Assembly (NCBI GenBank): GCA_027475525.1
Contig: JAMWFC010000005.1
Span: forward strand, 1,934,019 to 1,998,018
Source: Macrolepiota albuminosa
Lineage: Eukaryota > Basidiomycota > Agaricomycetes > Agaricales > Agaricaceae
Direction: 5' to 3'
DNA: 64,000 nucleotides
Positions 23,314-35,781 of the stretch are shown here, one piece after another; position 1 is the stretch's first letter; every line of letters starts with the position of its first letter. Below the pieces are notes generated by a model. The model was not told the DNA's origin and searched no databases. It saw only the letters and a program-made list of their open reading frames with translations. A program made the position numbers and the translations under genes.

Positions 23314-25594
23314 TCAGAGACTGCTCATACCGGATGGCATATGCCACGAATTCTCCACATCGTTGACTTCTGGGGATAAGCCATCCTCACGTATCAAATA
23401 GCGGCGCATATCCGCTGGAATGCCATCCAAGAACGTTTTGAGCATTGTATACCCGTCCGGGTATATTGCCATGTTCTGGGCATGGTCATTAAGGGTATCA
23501 TAGAACCCTTGTACTCCCAACTTCTCGGTGTACTTGGCGGACTGGAAGTCCCACCTTGCATCCTGAAGCGTTGAGGGGTGTACGAATCGATTGTACAGTC
23601 CTGTAAGGACTCCTTTAAACGTCCAGTCATATTGGACATGGTTGACGTGCAGTACTGCCCGTCGAAACCAACCCATGGCCTCTCCGGCCAAGAACTCAGG
23701 CAGAACGAAAATTCGTTCTCGTTCCATACGGTCACCTCCGTATAAGCACATGGCAAGATGGGTGCATACATCCATCGCCCAATCTTCCAGGTCGCTGAAC
23801 TTGGACGCGCCTGTATAGGCGCGAATGTGCCTACTGTCTGCTTTACGCAGCTTCACCAGTCTTCCAGGTCGCTGAACTTGGATGTGCCTGTATAGGCGCG
23901 AATGTGCCTACTGTCTGCTTTACGCAGCTTCACCCGTCTGGTAACCGTAAGGTTACGCCCAGGGCATCATTGACTACTCGATGCAGGCGATCGTGCATGG
24001 CTTCGCGATGCATTCGAATGGCCTCTCGCTGACCCGGAGATCTAGTCGCCAAATCAGCGGCTTGGGGAAGCGACTTCCCTCGTCCACCTTGCGGAGGACG
24101 TCCCGAACCTCCTCGACTGTGGGCATAATTGCCCTCGTCTCGAGGGATCGACCTAGGGCTGTCATCCCGGCCATTACCAGGGACATCACGTCTCGTGGCG
24201 CCATCTCGATCGAGGAAGTCTCCTCGATCATGATTGTTACGCCGCCCTGGAACTGGAGAAGCTTGATTCTCCTGACCCTGCGTGACGAATTGACGACGCA
24301 TCTCGTCAATGGGCTTAGTGCCCTCAAATACGATGCCCTGATCGTCGATAAGGGACTGTCCCTTAGTCCTTAGGTTGCCATTGCGCATACGCTGATACGC
24401 GACTCTGTCGCTCAACGTTTCGGCCATGGGCACGTGCGGCATCACGGATGCCTCGCTTTCCACTTTGAGCACAGTGCTATCGTGCCCATCCGGACCTGAC
24501 ATATCTGTCCTACGGTCATGGTTACGCATGTGCGGGGGCTCCTCACACCACCCTGGTCCTGCTGGAGTATAAAAAGTACTCACCGGTCGTACTTCGGGCA
24601 CTTCTTGCGCCCGTGCTAGTGCCTCCACTAGTTCGATTCCGACGTCTTGATTGCGTCGTGCCGAGCATTCTTCGGACATGTGGCTCCAGGGGGTCGAGAC
24701 CCCCAATTGCCGTGTGGCCTTACGCTGCACATACATTTGCAGCTCCATAGTGAGCACTCTCACTATTAAATCAGTATATTTCGTACTGAATACATTGGGC
24801 ACTTCGTGCCCTTGTCGCCTAAGTGCTACTATATGGGCTGACGCGTAGCGCTTGAGTCGCGCTTGGGTGGTGTATTTCATCACCTCTGGGTGCAAGTCCC
24901 AGAACACCCGCAAGCGCACGGTGTACGCGGTTTTCAGCCGCTGTTCCTCTGCTCCGGCGTCGTCGTCACTTGACGACTCCATCACCTCCTCTGGAAGCTC
25001 TACCACCTCCGGAGCTTCCTCCACTGCTGGGGTGCGCGGGAATCGATCTTCCGCACGGTATACTTCTGGCCTTGCAGCCTCCTCCGGTACCTCTTCTAAG
25101 CGGGCTTCCGCTACTTTAGAAGGCATTGGCCCCGCTGTGGGCCACCTGGTCCCACTGCTCCGGCTCGCAGGGAGGGCTCTCCCAGTCCGTACTGACGACT
25201 CGGCGTCTCCTGGGGCGCCATAGGCGCCGGTTGACTGTCGGCTGTCCTGTGGGGGTCCTTTGGAAGCCAGTCGGCTAGACCGTCGCGGTCCTCCTGGCAG
25301 CTGCGTAACTGGGGGCGTTAATCCCCCAGGCATCTTGTCCTGGAGGCGTTGCGGACCGTCCTGTTGTGAGCTTTCAGCTCTCCGGGCCTCGCTCTCATTC
25401 CCGGCCAGGTCGGCACTCTGACCTCGGTCTCGAGCCTTGGGTCTTACCTGACCCGCATTGGACGCTGACGCGTCCTGGGTGTCTGCTGGGTCTCCCCGTA
25501 GGTCGTGGGCATTTCGCCCGCCGTCAGTGGGCGCTGCAGGTATGGGATTACTCATCGATCCCCTGTTTGAAATTTGCACGGTGTGGCTGTGCAA
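23314..25594 (-). pseudogene. Gypsy-2 gag (capsid region)
   Basis: Two frames, 25594-23930 (554 codons) and 23856-23314, separated only by the 77-bp duplication at 23783. The first is low-complexity, charged and Pro/Arg-rich. The second is the conserved capsid-like domain with SKFSDLEDWAMDVCTHL, FLAGEAMGWFRRAV and DARWDFQSAKYTE, typical of Ty3/Gypsy gag. The start ATG could be 25594 or the internal Met at SMSNPIP. Confidence 0.8.
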
Positions 25595-25686
25595 GAAGCT
25601 TGAGAAGCTGATAGAGTTCTGTCAACGAACTCAACGACTGACGTCGGATGCTAGGCAATAGATCCTAGCTGGCGGATTCAAAAAAA

Positions 25687-25921
25687 TGTAACGAAGTTAC
25701 GAAGTTTCGAGAGCTTAGTGTGCACACACTACACTGAATCAGACCAGACCGGTCTATTGACAATGTAGTATACACAAAAATAAGCTGCTTTGTAAGCAGC
25801 TGGTAAGCTAAGTTATATAGTAATGTAATTAATATTATATTATAATAAATATAATATAATAATATCTACTGTAAAGTAAGTAAAGCTATGTGGCCAACGC
25901 CACATAGCGGGCTACGCTACA
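25687..25921 (-). repeat. 5' LTR of Gypsy-2
   Basis: 235 bp matching 13829-14063. The hairpin GCTATGTGGC/GCCACATAGC is at 25885-25908. Target duplication AGGAA follows at 25922-25926. Confidence 0.92.
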
Positions 25922-27374
25922 AGGAACTTGTGAAGGGACCAGAGATCCTGAATGACTTTGTGGGCAGCATGTGACAGGATGTTTCAGAGCAAGAGGGTTA
26001 GCCAGGGGTGGTATCCTTTATTGGTGAAGAAGGGCAATACCCCAGTGGCAGAGTGTGGCATGTTGTTGTAGATGAACTCAGCTAGGGGAAGCTCAGTATG
26101 TCAGTTGTCCTGCAGGTAGTTGACATATAGCTGGAGATACTGCTCAAGAGATTGGTTGACCCTCTCAGTTTGGCCATCAATTTCCAGGTGGTAAGCAGTA
26201 AAGAGGTTAGTTTTTACTTCAAGAGCCTTACACAGAAAGGTCCAAAACTTGAATATAAAAAGTGGGCCACAGTTGGAAACTATGTTATCTGGGAGTCCAT
26301 GCTTGGTGAAGACGTGCTTGAGGAATAGCCAGGCAAAGTTTGGGGTGGTGTCTGTGGTGTAACAGGATGGGAAGATGCCTTGCTTGGTTAGTCTACACAA
26401 CAACAAGAATGACATTGAACCCTTCCAATTCTAGGAGTTCAATGATGTGATCTATGGATATAGAGGACCAGGGATATTGTCTGACTAGCAGGGGCTTCAG
26501 CAGCCCATAGGGCCAGTGTCAGAGGACCTTGGCCTGGAGGCAGGGTTCACATAATCAAATATAGCAGGTTACATCTTTCTTTAATTCTGGCCAGAAATAA
26601 GTTTGGGAGACAAGCTAGAAGGTCTTACATATTCCAGGGTGTCCTCAGAGCTTGTAGTTGTAGTACTGGCAAAGAATGTTGGATCAAAGTTGGGCATGAT
26701 CCAGAACATAGATGCAGCCATTTCAGAGGAAGAGCTTTTTGTTGGAAGACAAGGAGAAGATGGGGTCTGGGTTAATCCCATCAAGAGGGGTGTGGAGGTT
26801 GTGGTTGGTGAAGTACTTGTCTTGGGAAGTGCAGTGGATTTAGCTCAAGGTTTCTTCATTGTTTAGAATCAGTACAGCATTCAGATGTTTGGGAGGAATC
26901 ACCATACAATGATTGAATGCATTGCATTCCACCTCGAATGACTTCTTGGTGTAGATATTGGGTCATTGGGTGAGTGCATCGGATTTAGCTCTGAGTTGTC
27001 TCAGATGATACTGATACATGAAGTTGTACTCTAAGAGGATTTCGGACCACTGGGCCTGACATCAACTAAGCTGCTTGGTCATGATAAAGTACTATAGGTT
27101 GTTGTAATCTGAGTAGATTTGAATCTGGTGCTAGGCCCCTCTGAGGTAGGCTTGCTACTGCTTGAAGGCTTTAACAATGGTGAGAAGCTTCTTGCTATAG
27201 ATATCATAGTTGAGTTCAGTGTCAATCATAGACCAGATGTAGAAGGCAACTAGCCAGGGTTTCCCACTATTGGGTCCCATTTGTGAGAGAATTCTGGCAA
27301 TGGCATAGTCAGAGGCATAGTATTCTAGGATGACCAGGAGAGCAAGGTCGCAGTGCTGGAGTATGATGATAGGC
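25922..27374 (-). pseudogene. Chromovirus copy B pol: integrase back to RNase H
   Basis: Continues the copy-B pol broken at 13828. The minus-strand reading includes CRLTKQGIFPSCYTTDT, KHGLPDNIVSNCG and EIDGQTERVNQSLEQ of the integrase core (26101-26415), the zinc-binding region (about 26560-26790) and RNase H (about 26950-27374). CpG-poor with many stops. Homology stops at 27374, where a reversed fragment of the 33.3-33.9 kb tandem repeat begins. Confidence 0.8.
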
Positions 27375-27449
27375 TTCTACTTGGACTAAGCACATCAAGA
27401 GGCATTACAGGCCTACTAACACTGGATATACTAGAGACTCTAGCAATCC

Positions 27450-28500
27450 TCTCAGACACAGAACATCTTAGGACTTAGCATTCTGCTATAAGTGTTGTTT
27501 ATCAGTCTAAACCACCACTATTAAATCCTTCAGCATACACCATCCATTGACTTCAAAGATTTAGGAGGTTCAGGACTCATGGCACTAGCACGATAGTGGA
27601 GAGATGACTCTGACCAAATCCCAATCAGTTCTAAAAAAAGGTTAGCATTAAATGCCACTATTTGATGAGGCACCTCAATCAGAAGTTTAAAGAACCAACA
27701 ATAACAGAACAGGATATATTTTAACTCAACATTTTTACCCATCAAAAATTGATACAATGTTTAGCGCTTACATTAGAACTCATGGCATCTGTTGAAGATT
27801 TTTTGACCATATCCTGAAGAGGCCTGGCCAATTAAAATTACACAAGCTGTATCCAACAACTTACCTATACATATTAAAAGTGACTCCCAAATAATAATAG
27901 ATAGTATTACAACATATCTACAAAGAAACAAAGACAATAATTGGATTGGAATGGCAAACAGCTTGATTTTGAAAGCTCTAGTTGTAAAGCTAAGACAGAG
28001 ACATAATGTTATTCTAGTAGAAAAAGTAAAAGCTCACACAGGAATAAAATGTAATGAGGAGGCAGATGCACTTGCTAAGGCTAGGGCGGAAAAGTCTCTT
28101 TCAGACTATATTAATCTAGCAATCTTTGCTGAATACATGGTTCTAGAGGCCAACTGGCAACAATCACCCAATCAATAACTTACAAAGGTCTGATAGAAAA
28201 GACAGATCCTATCTCATAGAAAAGAAATCTCAATCTACCTAGACATAATGAAGTAGGCCATAGATAATTATAATGAGGAGGCACTGAATAATGACCAAGT
28301 ATGGCTCTTACTGAAAAATAAATTTATATTGAGAGAATGCAGAAATTTCTTAATAAAACAATGCACAATGCTTACAAGGTGAATGACTACTGGCTCAATA
28401 TTCCAAATCTAGAAACCAGAGCAATATATTCTATTTGCAAAGTTATAAAGTCTATAAAGCATGTTCTGGTAGAATGCTCCTGCTCAGAACAAAAAAGTGC
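27450..28500 (+). pseudogene. LINE ORF2 3' portion: RNase H and C-terminal region
   Basis: A plus-strand remnant reads IKSDSQIIIDSITTYLQ, then an open stretch 27951-28178 with VEKVKAHTGIKCNEEADALA, the RNase H signature of Tad-like fungal LINEs (Asp in SDSQ, the H-G/EAD motif). Downstream, interrupted by stops, is the usual C-terminal Cys/His region (LLKNKFILREC and IKHVLVECSCSEQ-like segments). The 5' part is absent, as expected for a truncated LINE insertion. Old and AT-rich. Confidence 0.6.
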
Positions 28501-31218
28501 ATGAAAATAGCAAGACTCATGCACAACAAAAGAGGCATTGAATTTAACCACCTCTCATTAAGGAAACAGCTGGAATGTATAATAATCAAAAAAAAACATG
28601 CTTGAATATCAACTCACTTAGAGCAAAAAGGTTTTCCACAATGATAGTATCTGAAATAACATACACAATATAGAAAGCTTGCTGCATGTAAAGAATAAAA
28701 GATGAGTCAGACCCCAAAAAAACTCCAAGTAAAAAGGAGATGATAAATAAAGTAAAAGCAGCAATAGCCCAGAGAATAAAGCTGGATTGCATAGCTATGA
28801 ATATTAAGCGGTATGATAAAATAGTTTTAGATTCTAAGCTAGTGAAGAACATATAGAAGTTCTTTTTACTTGATAAAAAAAGCTTGCTAAAATCATAGAG
28901 AGAAACTATCAAAGTTTTAGTAGATATTGAATAAAGTCTTATGCATATATGCATAAAAACAATTTCTATAGTATAGCTTCTGACTAGATCTACTATTGCT
29001 TGAAGTGAAGTAACTCACATACTCCAGGACATTTTTCTGCAATGTAGCTTCATATTCATAGCCTATAAATAGAGATAGTTTGAATATAACAATAAACTAT
29101 GCTAAAACTGAAGAATGTTTGTGAATTTTTTTTAGTGCTATATAAGCACAAGATATTAATTTGTATACAAAATGACTAATCAAAGTTTCTCGGTTTCTGA
29201 TGGCCTCTTCAATTATTTATTTTAATATATCAAGTATATCAGTTAATGTAGATAAGAGATTTGAAATTATAATAGTTGACCCTTCAAATATATATAAATA
29301 TATATTAATAGGAGTTATAAATTGACAACTGTCATTTTTTCAGCTGCTACATATCTTTATTCAATAAAACCTAGCATTATAGCAAATTGACAACTTGGTA
29401 TAAATGCTAAAAGAAAGCAAATTTATAAACTCAATCAAAATGTCAAAGTGCAATTTTAGGATAGCTATGTTGGCTATATACATTAGAACAGATTGATCAA
29501 GCAATAAATCATTACTAAAGCAATACTTTATATAAACTACTGCTAGAACAACAGCTTATATAAGAATATTTTAATAAACAGAAAATTAGATTTATACAAG
29601 TTTATAAAAAAGTAATTCAAAAAGTTTTTATAAATATTAAAAACAATATAGTTTAATTTTTAAAAATAAAAATAAATAAATAAAACAAAATAATAATTGC
29701 TAGAGCAAAAAAATTATTATATAACTGTATAGTTTTCATGCATGGTCCTTTTTTTTAAATACTAAATATAATAAACTACAATAATAATAAAGCATTTAAC
29801 AATATAATAGAAAATGAAACAAATTATATATATTCAAAAACAAATATATACATATATTTTAAAATATATATATATATAATCAAAGAAAAAATAGATATAT
29901 ATGTATGAAAAACTGAATCTCTCAACTTGATGAAAAAAAAAAACAATAATGCACTGAATACAGAAAAAATCAACTTAAAATATCTATAGAAAATAAAAGT
30001 ATAATCTTTTAACATCAAAGAAATTGATTGATTATCCAGCAGAGATAGCAGAAGAGAAGAGCAAATTTTGAACATACATAATAGCCAGTAAAGATAGCTG
30101 AAAGAAAGTAAATTTTGAGAATATAGCCAATAAAAAATAGCTAAAAAGAAGCAAATTTTTAAAACCTAGCCAGTAGAAGTATAGCAATAGCTAAAATCAT
30201 GTGAGAGGCATAAATTTTAAAGACAAATTGCATGCCAAAGCAGGTATAAAACCTTAGTCTACTAAAATAAATCTTAAAATAAAAGAGACAGGTATTTAAT
30301 AAAAAATTCTAACTTTAATATTATTAGTTTTCTGATTTGATCTTAAATCAAATTCTAACACTGACACTTTTACTCCGATAAAAAGAGAGTAAGAGCTAAC
30401 TACAACTACTATAGCATGCTGAAAATCATAGACTACATATTGATAAAATGTAAAACTCCAGGTTAGAGAGAAATCTGGAAAAAATCCAGAAGTTATAGAA
30501 AAGGAAGCTCCCAGATACATAGACCTAACCTATTCTGGAAACAATCCTTGCATTTCTGCTAGCCACCTTTAAAACCAAGAAGAATCAAAAAATAAAGAGT
30601 TATGTAAGGGTTTATAAAAGACTAATGACTGAATCTGCCTAATTTATATGAAAACTTAGATGCAAAAGAGTAATTCAAAACAAAAACATGCCATTTACAA
30701 TGCAAGAAATTTGCAATAGATGGTCAGAAACTATAAACAAAGGTTAATATATTGATCAAAGCAAAAAAGCTATTCCAAAAGATTTAGCATTGAAAATTTA
30801 GTTGGAGATAGTGAAAAATAGAAATAAGCTATCTGTTAACTGGATAGAAGTAGCCAAGGTTTTAGTAGGTATTGGGCTTGCAAGAGATAAAGAAGGCATA
30901 AAGTAAAAAGTAAGATTAGAGAAAGAGAAGAAGCAGGAGTTCTTAGAGTCTCATATTATATGCATAAAAGCATTTTCTTAGTGGTGAAACAGATCTAATA
31001 TCAATGCCAGATGGTGTTTCCATTCTCTGTTATAACTGCAGGTTGCATGACAAATAATTTTATTATTACCACCAGACCACTTAAATGCTACACAAAAAAA
31101 ACAACTGCATTGATACCATAAAAACCAGCATACACATATCTAAAATTTAGAAGGTACAAGAGTTTGTCCCAGTATCTGCTCTTTACATTACATCTGTTTG
31201 TTAAATCTGTTTGTTAAA
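28501..31218. other. AT-rich stretch, nothing supported
   Basis: Strongly AT-rich with homopolymers and TA runs (especially 29000-30200). Short minus-strand frames rich in F, I, L and Y arise from composition. No RNA gene, LTR or recognisable protein remnant seen. Confidence 0.5.
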
Positions 31219-31560
31219 TGTTGGTGTGGCAAAAAAGTGCATAGCATATATTATATAATTATGTAAATTACATAATACTTCTATCATTGCTACAATTCTA
31301 GTCTTTTTGTTGCATTTGTCTTTTAACAGTCAGCATTTTTGTGTCCATAGTAATGACACAAACTGTGGTTAAGAATGCTAAATACTATATAGTAAAATGT
31401 CATCTCCAGTATCTAGAAGTACAAAAAGTTCTGGAAGAGTCTTAGTGTGCTCAAGACAATAAAATGTGACTAGGCACTAGTAATTAGTGCTCCTGATACT
31501 ATTGTACAAACTGTAAGCACTGCAATTTTAACAAGTGTTTGGCAAAAAAATGAAAAAGCA

Positions 31561-31823
31561 TGTAATGAAGTTACAATATTGTGAGAGCTTAGTGTTCACT
31601 CTGCACAAAATCAGATCAGTCTAATCTATTGACTATATAGTATAAAACAAAAATAAGCTGCTTATAAAGCAGCAGATAAATAAGTATATAAATATAAATA
31701 TTGTAATTGTATTATATAAATATAAATATTGTAATTGTATTATATTATAATTAATATAATATAATGTCTACTAATATTAACTACAAGCTATGTGGCCATG
31801 GCCACATAGTACACTACACTACA
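31561..31823 (-). repeat. Decayed Gypsy-2 solo LTR with perfect target duplication
   Basis: 263 bp, TGTAATGAAG...CTACACTACA, matching the 235-bp LTRs at 13829 and 25687 with CpG-to-TpG/CpA changes. Flanked by AAGCA (31556-31560 and 31824-31828). The extra length comes from an internal near-duplicate of a TATAAATATTGTAATTG unit. The hairpin persists at 31787-31810. Confidence 0.85.
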
Positions 31824-32225
31824 AAGCATAATATAAATATGCTTATTGTTGGCACCATAAATGACAAAGACAATACAGATAATGCTAGTGCTTAATTCTC
31901 AGACAATGCTAAGTTAAGTTAATGAGATTTGAATAGTCAGAGTAACTAAGTTCTGATTCATTGCTATTTACATGTCTAGTGATAGGGCCCCACACAGACT
32001 AGGCACATCAACAGCAGGCTCAGCATCAGCTCCAGACACCTTGCTGCACTTGTTTTAAACTTGGCACATGCAATTTATCTATTTTGAGCCATATTCAATA
32101 GCTATACATGGCAAGCAATATATCTGATTAGTGATAGCACTAATGGCAGCTAGAATGATAAGTGACAGCTGGCATCATGCTATTAGCAAGCATTGACAGA
32201 TGGCATTACTCAAGTAGCACATGAT

Positions 32226-32950
32226 ATCACTAGCTAGCAGCAGCGCTTATGAGTTGAAATGATGGTATTTTCCCATAACTGACAGCTTGGTGTTTCACCT
32301 TGGCACCTGACACTGCTTGGCACCTTCTCTCTACTTGGATGGACAACATTCTTATTAACTTCTCATTATTTAGTTTAATACACAGTGACTACTTATGTTC
32401 TTTCCAGTTCACTGCTCCTTGGTGATGCTTAGTTGCTTAGCAATAGTAAACTTATTTTTACTATAAATATTTACTGTTGTCATTAGTTAGAATGGAACAG
32501 AGTACCCTGCTTACCTCTCAGTTCACCTCACAATTCAGATTTCTTTTAAACTGACTAAGTTCATAATCACCAACTGTCTGAGCTCTTCTAGCCTGCTTGC
32601 CACAGTTATGCTTACAGAACCTACATATCTTGTATCTATGGCAGGCAATATGCAGCTTAGTCATTGCTAAGCCTCTAGTCTTCTTGCCGCATTTATTGCT
32701 GCACTCACTCTTATTTGAATCCCCTTCTTATTTAGGTGCACTTTGTTATTGGCACACCTCCCTTGCTGCACATCCTTTACTAACTACTGTTACCAACTTT
32801 CTCCAAACTTGCCATTTAACTCGTTTCTGACTAGTTCTCTGAGAACTGTCTGAGACTCCCTCAACCCTTAGCATGCCCAATGCAGTTTGCTGATCAGTAG
32901 CCATAAACCGTGTCTGCTACTGATCAACTTTTGGACATCATCACCAGTGG
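32226..32950 (+). repeat. Decayed relative of the 11105-12952 LTR-like element
   Basis: Collinear with 12250-12952: AGCTAGCAGCAGCGCTTA at the start, a TTAGCATGCCC block, and a TTTTGGACATCATCA end matching TTTGGGCGTCATCA. Its left boundary is unclear; 31830-32225 may belong to it. No genes. Confidence 0.5.
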
Positions 32951-33284
32951 CTATTTTTTATACTATATGCTACTATAATTTGAAAATAAGTCTATTTGCA
33001 GTGCTACAAGTTAGCACCTCTCCTTGTGGCTACAGCTAATGGCAACTTGTCAATGGTGACCAGCAGCATATGAATGATAGTGACCAATAGTATAACAGCC
33101 TATTGGCCACAGTAACTCTAAAACTACTTAAAAGTTATATGATAGTGCCCACTTTTTAATCCAAGTCCAATTGGCCAAGTTACTTCAAGATATGGTTAGA
33201 AAATTCTTGACAGATGCCATGACTGCTAACTCTGGCACTAAACATTGTACCACTTTCTGATAAATCAAAGTGTCAGGCTTTAGT

Positions 33285-33897
33285 ATATTCTGTTCCATCA
33301 TTGTTAATTCTTTATACTTCTGATTGAGGTGCTTCAACAAATGGCAGTGCCTAATGCTAACCCCTTTTGAAATTGATTGCTAGTGCTATGAGTCCTGAGC
33401 CTTCTGAGTCCTTGAAATCAATGAATAGTAGATGATGAGTGACTGATAAATGGTGGTTGAGACTGCTAAGTGAAGCCTGTTTTAAGGAACCAACAGCCAG
33501 AGATGTCTTGAATCCATGAAGGTTACTTAAGTCTTCAGACTAATGAGTGTCAGTAGGCCTGTAATGTCCCTTGATGCACTCAGTCCAAGTAGAAGGCTAT
33601 CATTGGTTCTGTCATTGTCAATTCTTTATATTTCTGATGGTGGTGCCTTGACATATAGCAGCACCTAATGCTATCTCCATTTGGACTAATTGGAGTTTGG
33701 TCAAAACCACCTCCCTGTAGTCATGCTAGTGTTATCTCTTTGTAAGTTCTGAGTCCTTGAAGTCAATGAATAGCAAATGATAATTGAGACTGTTAAGTGG
33801 AGCCTGTATTGAGAAGCAATAGCCTGAATCTCCAGATTGACAAATATCAGTAGGCTTGTAATGTTCCTTGATGTGCTCAGTCTAAGCAGAAGCTTAT
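33285..33897 (+). repeat. Two tandem units of about 314 bp; reversed fragment at 27375
   Basis: Units start near 33297 and 33612 with TCATTGTYAATTCTTTATA and end with a TCAGTAGGCYTGTAATG block and AAGYAGAAG. The unit end recurs in reverse at about 27377-27425, exactly where chromovirus copy B stops. It may be the tail of an unidentified mobile element. Confidence 0.55.
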
Positions 33898-34005
33898 TAA
33901 TGGCTTTTATTTTTGTACTCCATGGTCAGCCTTCAACCCATGCATCAACTCAATCCAGTTTTTTTTTCATTTTGATAAAAATTTTCACTATTCTTTCCAC
34001 CAACT

Positions 34006-35447
34006 ATGGCACCTTCCTACTATGAGATGCTTTGCACATTCAATTCAGACAAGTTCAGTGGTTCAAATTATGATGTTTGGGTTACAGAGCTTAAAATGAC
34101 ATTCATTGAACATGATATTCTGGCACATATCAAGAGTGAGACCTCTTACTCCAATGATTCTTCTAGTGCTATCATTTGGCACAAGGATGATCAATCAGCT
34201 CATGCCACTCTTTACAAAACCATATCTTCTATCAACATCATCTATTCTCATTTCAAGAACACCACCCCTGCTCAAACTGCCAATGCTGTCTGGACCACTT
34301 TTAAGAATGAATTCTAAAAGGACACTCATGTAAAATGCTTTGAACTCAAACAGCATCTTTATAATTCTATTCATGACATCACAAAGCCAGTCTCAGTATA
34401 TATTCAGGACATTGTCTTTGCCATTGTCTTTGCTTATGAGGCCCTTACTGCTCTTGGTCATGCTCCTGCTGCTGTCAATGTGGTCAATTCCATTCTCATG
34501 AATCTTCATTCCAACTTCTTTACTGTTTACACTCTTACCACTGTGAAGAAGATTCTTACTGATCAGGAGGACACATGAACTGCCTCAATCTAAATGCAGT
34601 GGAGGAAGTTCAGATGATGTATAATAGGACAAAGAAGAAGGAAAAGGTCTCCCAGGCTGATTCAGATAATGAGGGACCACAGAGGTATGACTGGCTCAAT
34701 TTGCAGGGCAAAGATGCATGCCATTGTTGTGGTCTTTCTGGATACTGCTCTTCTTGATGTGTTGCAGATATTGTAAAGAGAATGTTTAACATCCGCAGAA
34801 CTCCTTCTACAGAGCCAGCAAGCACTGGTGATAAGCAGGAGTCAAGCAGGTGTAGAGGCAAGCAAGAGTCAGGCAAGAGACCAGCAAGGCTAACTAAGCA
34901 GTTAGATATTGCTAGAGAGCTTACAGTTGGTTTGATGTGATGTGTAGGCCAGAAGAACACTGTTATTGTTCAGCCTGAAGATATTCTATCTACAGGCTGC
35001 CTTTATATACTACATTGGTGGCTGTGTATATAATGGAGTATGACTAACAATAATTGATGCTGAGTAAAATCTAAGGTCTATGCATATGACTCATCAAGAC
35101 TGACTACTAGAAGACAAAAAGGGATAGGACAAAGCTCAGAATAGGGTTGGACACAGTCCAGAAACTAGTCCCCTGACAGATATGCCTCCAAAGATCAAAG
35201 ACAAAGTCATCTGTGCAGCCAAGGAACATCATCACCATTGCAAATGTTCTTCATCTACCTCCAACTCTGATGTTGCTGCTGCAAAATTTGCTCATGATTC
35301 ACATGCTGCTTCTGACTCTGACAGCTCTGACTCTGATGATGATAAGCTTATTCATGCTATGTCCACCATAGATTTTGCACATATCCTTACTTATGCAACT
35401 ACAGAACATGAACATTGGCAGCAGTTAGGCATGAAGAAGAAAGGATA
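34006..35447 (+). pseudogene. Copia-type gag remnant
   Basis: The ATG at 34006 opens a frame (to a stop at 34315) with FSGSNYDVWVTELKMTFIEH and a WTTFKNEF-like block, the usual N-terminal Copia gag (UBN2/DUF4219-like) pattern. A degenerate zinc knuckle CHCCGLSGYCSS lies near 34720. A further segment at 35182-35447 is His/Ser/Asp-rich and ends in HEHWQQLGMKKKG. Several stops; pol absent. Confidence 0.6.
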
Positions 35448-35781
35448 GCAAGATCTCAAGACCTGTCTCAATACATAATGAAGATGGGCTGTTTCCATTG
35501 AGTGGGAGAGACTTTGATTTAGTGGAGGAGTTTTCTACAGCTCTGTGCCTTGTCTCTGAGTGAGGGTGTCAAAGGTTGGTGTGGCAAGGGTGTGCATAGT
35601 GTACATTATATAATTATGTAAACTACATGGTGCCACTGTTGTTGCTACAATTCTAGTCTTTTTGTCACATTTGTCTTTCATCAGTCAGCATTCCCATGTC
35701 TATGGCTCTCATTTTTGTACTCTACAGTCAGCTTTCAAGTCCCTATCTTTGACATTGTTCTCTCCAATGTTTATATAATAT

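Larger units (their letters stand above)
15528..23936. repeat. Twelve 77-bp tandem duplications within Gypsy-2
   Basis: First/second copy starts: 15528/15605, 17301/17378, 17887/17964, 18821/18898, 19323/19400, 19536/19613, 19955/20032, 20351/20428, 20551/20628, 20748/20825, 23201/23278, 23783/23860. Offset is 77 in every case. Most are identical; 23201 and 23783 differ at two bases each, and 17301 differs by one base plus one extra base in a C-run. Each adds 77 bp, which is 2 modulo 3, and so shifts the frame. Confidence 0.9.
13829..25921 (-). mobile_element. Gypsy-2: 12.1-kb Ty3/Gypsy element with extra 3' ORF
   Basis: Two 235-bp LTRs at 13829-14063 and 25687-25921 are flanked by AGGAA (13824-13828 and 25922-25926). 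The coding strand is minus: gag (25594-23314), gag end and protease (23270-22092), RT-RNase H-integrase-chromodomain (22076-17589), then an extra ORF (17486-14109) and a polypurine tract next to the left LTR (14064-14074, ATTGGGGGGTG on the minus strand). At least twelve 77-bp tandem duplications and several single-base shifts interrupt the frames. Base composition is CpG-rich compared with the copy-B sequence around it. No familiar tRNA-complementary primer site is obvious beside the 5' LTR. Confidence 0.9.
8173..27374 (-). mobile_element. Chromovirus copy B, minus strand, shredded by at least four nested insertions
   Basis: Pieces in host order: accessory gene (plus strand, 8195-9107, 10796-11104, about 12957-13075), pol C-terminus with chromodomain (minus, about 13230-13828), integrase back to RNase H (minus, 25922-27374). 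The gaps are filled by Tc1/mariner (9110-10793), the LTR-like element 11105-12952 and Gypsy-2 (13829-25921), each flanked by its own target duplication, so the pieces rejoin cleanly. RT, protease, gag and both LTRs are missing: the left end is cut by copy A and the right end stops at 27374 against LINE/AT-rich DNA. CpG-poor like copy A, while Gypsy-2 inside it is CpG-rich and younger. Confidence 0.8.
31219..35737 (+). mobile_element. Decayed Copia-type element with insertion in its 5' LTR
   Basis: Similar LTR-like sequences lie at 31219-31346 plus 33898-33935 (left) and 35574-35737 (right; about 164 bp, GGTTGGTGTGG...CAGCTTTCA). Between them is a gag remnant (34006-35447) but no pol. The left LTR is split by about 2.55 kb of foreign DNA (31347-33897), which itself contains a Gypsy-2 solo LTR and a tandem repeat. 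No target duplication seen. Confidence 0.5.

Noticed and set aside
25640..25686. A tRNA primer binding site for Gypsy-2 next to its 5' LTR
   Set aside because: The minus-strand sequence after the LTR (TTTTTTGAATCCGCCAGC) contains no recognisable tRNA 3'-end complement, so I could not assign one.
28586..30520. Hydrophobic minus-strand frames in AT-rich DNA, like mitochondrial membrane proteins
   Set aside because: Composition effect. No recognisable motifs, and frames end within 125 codons.
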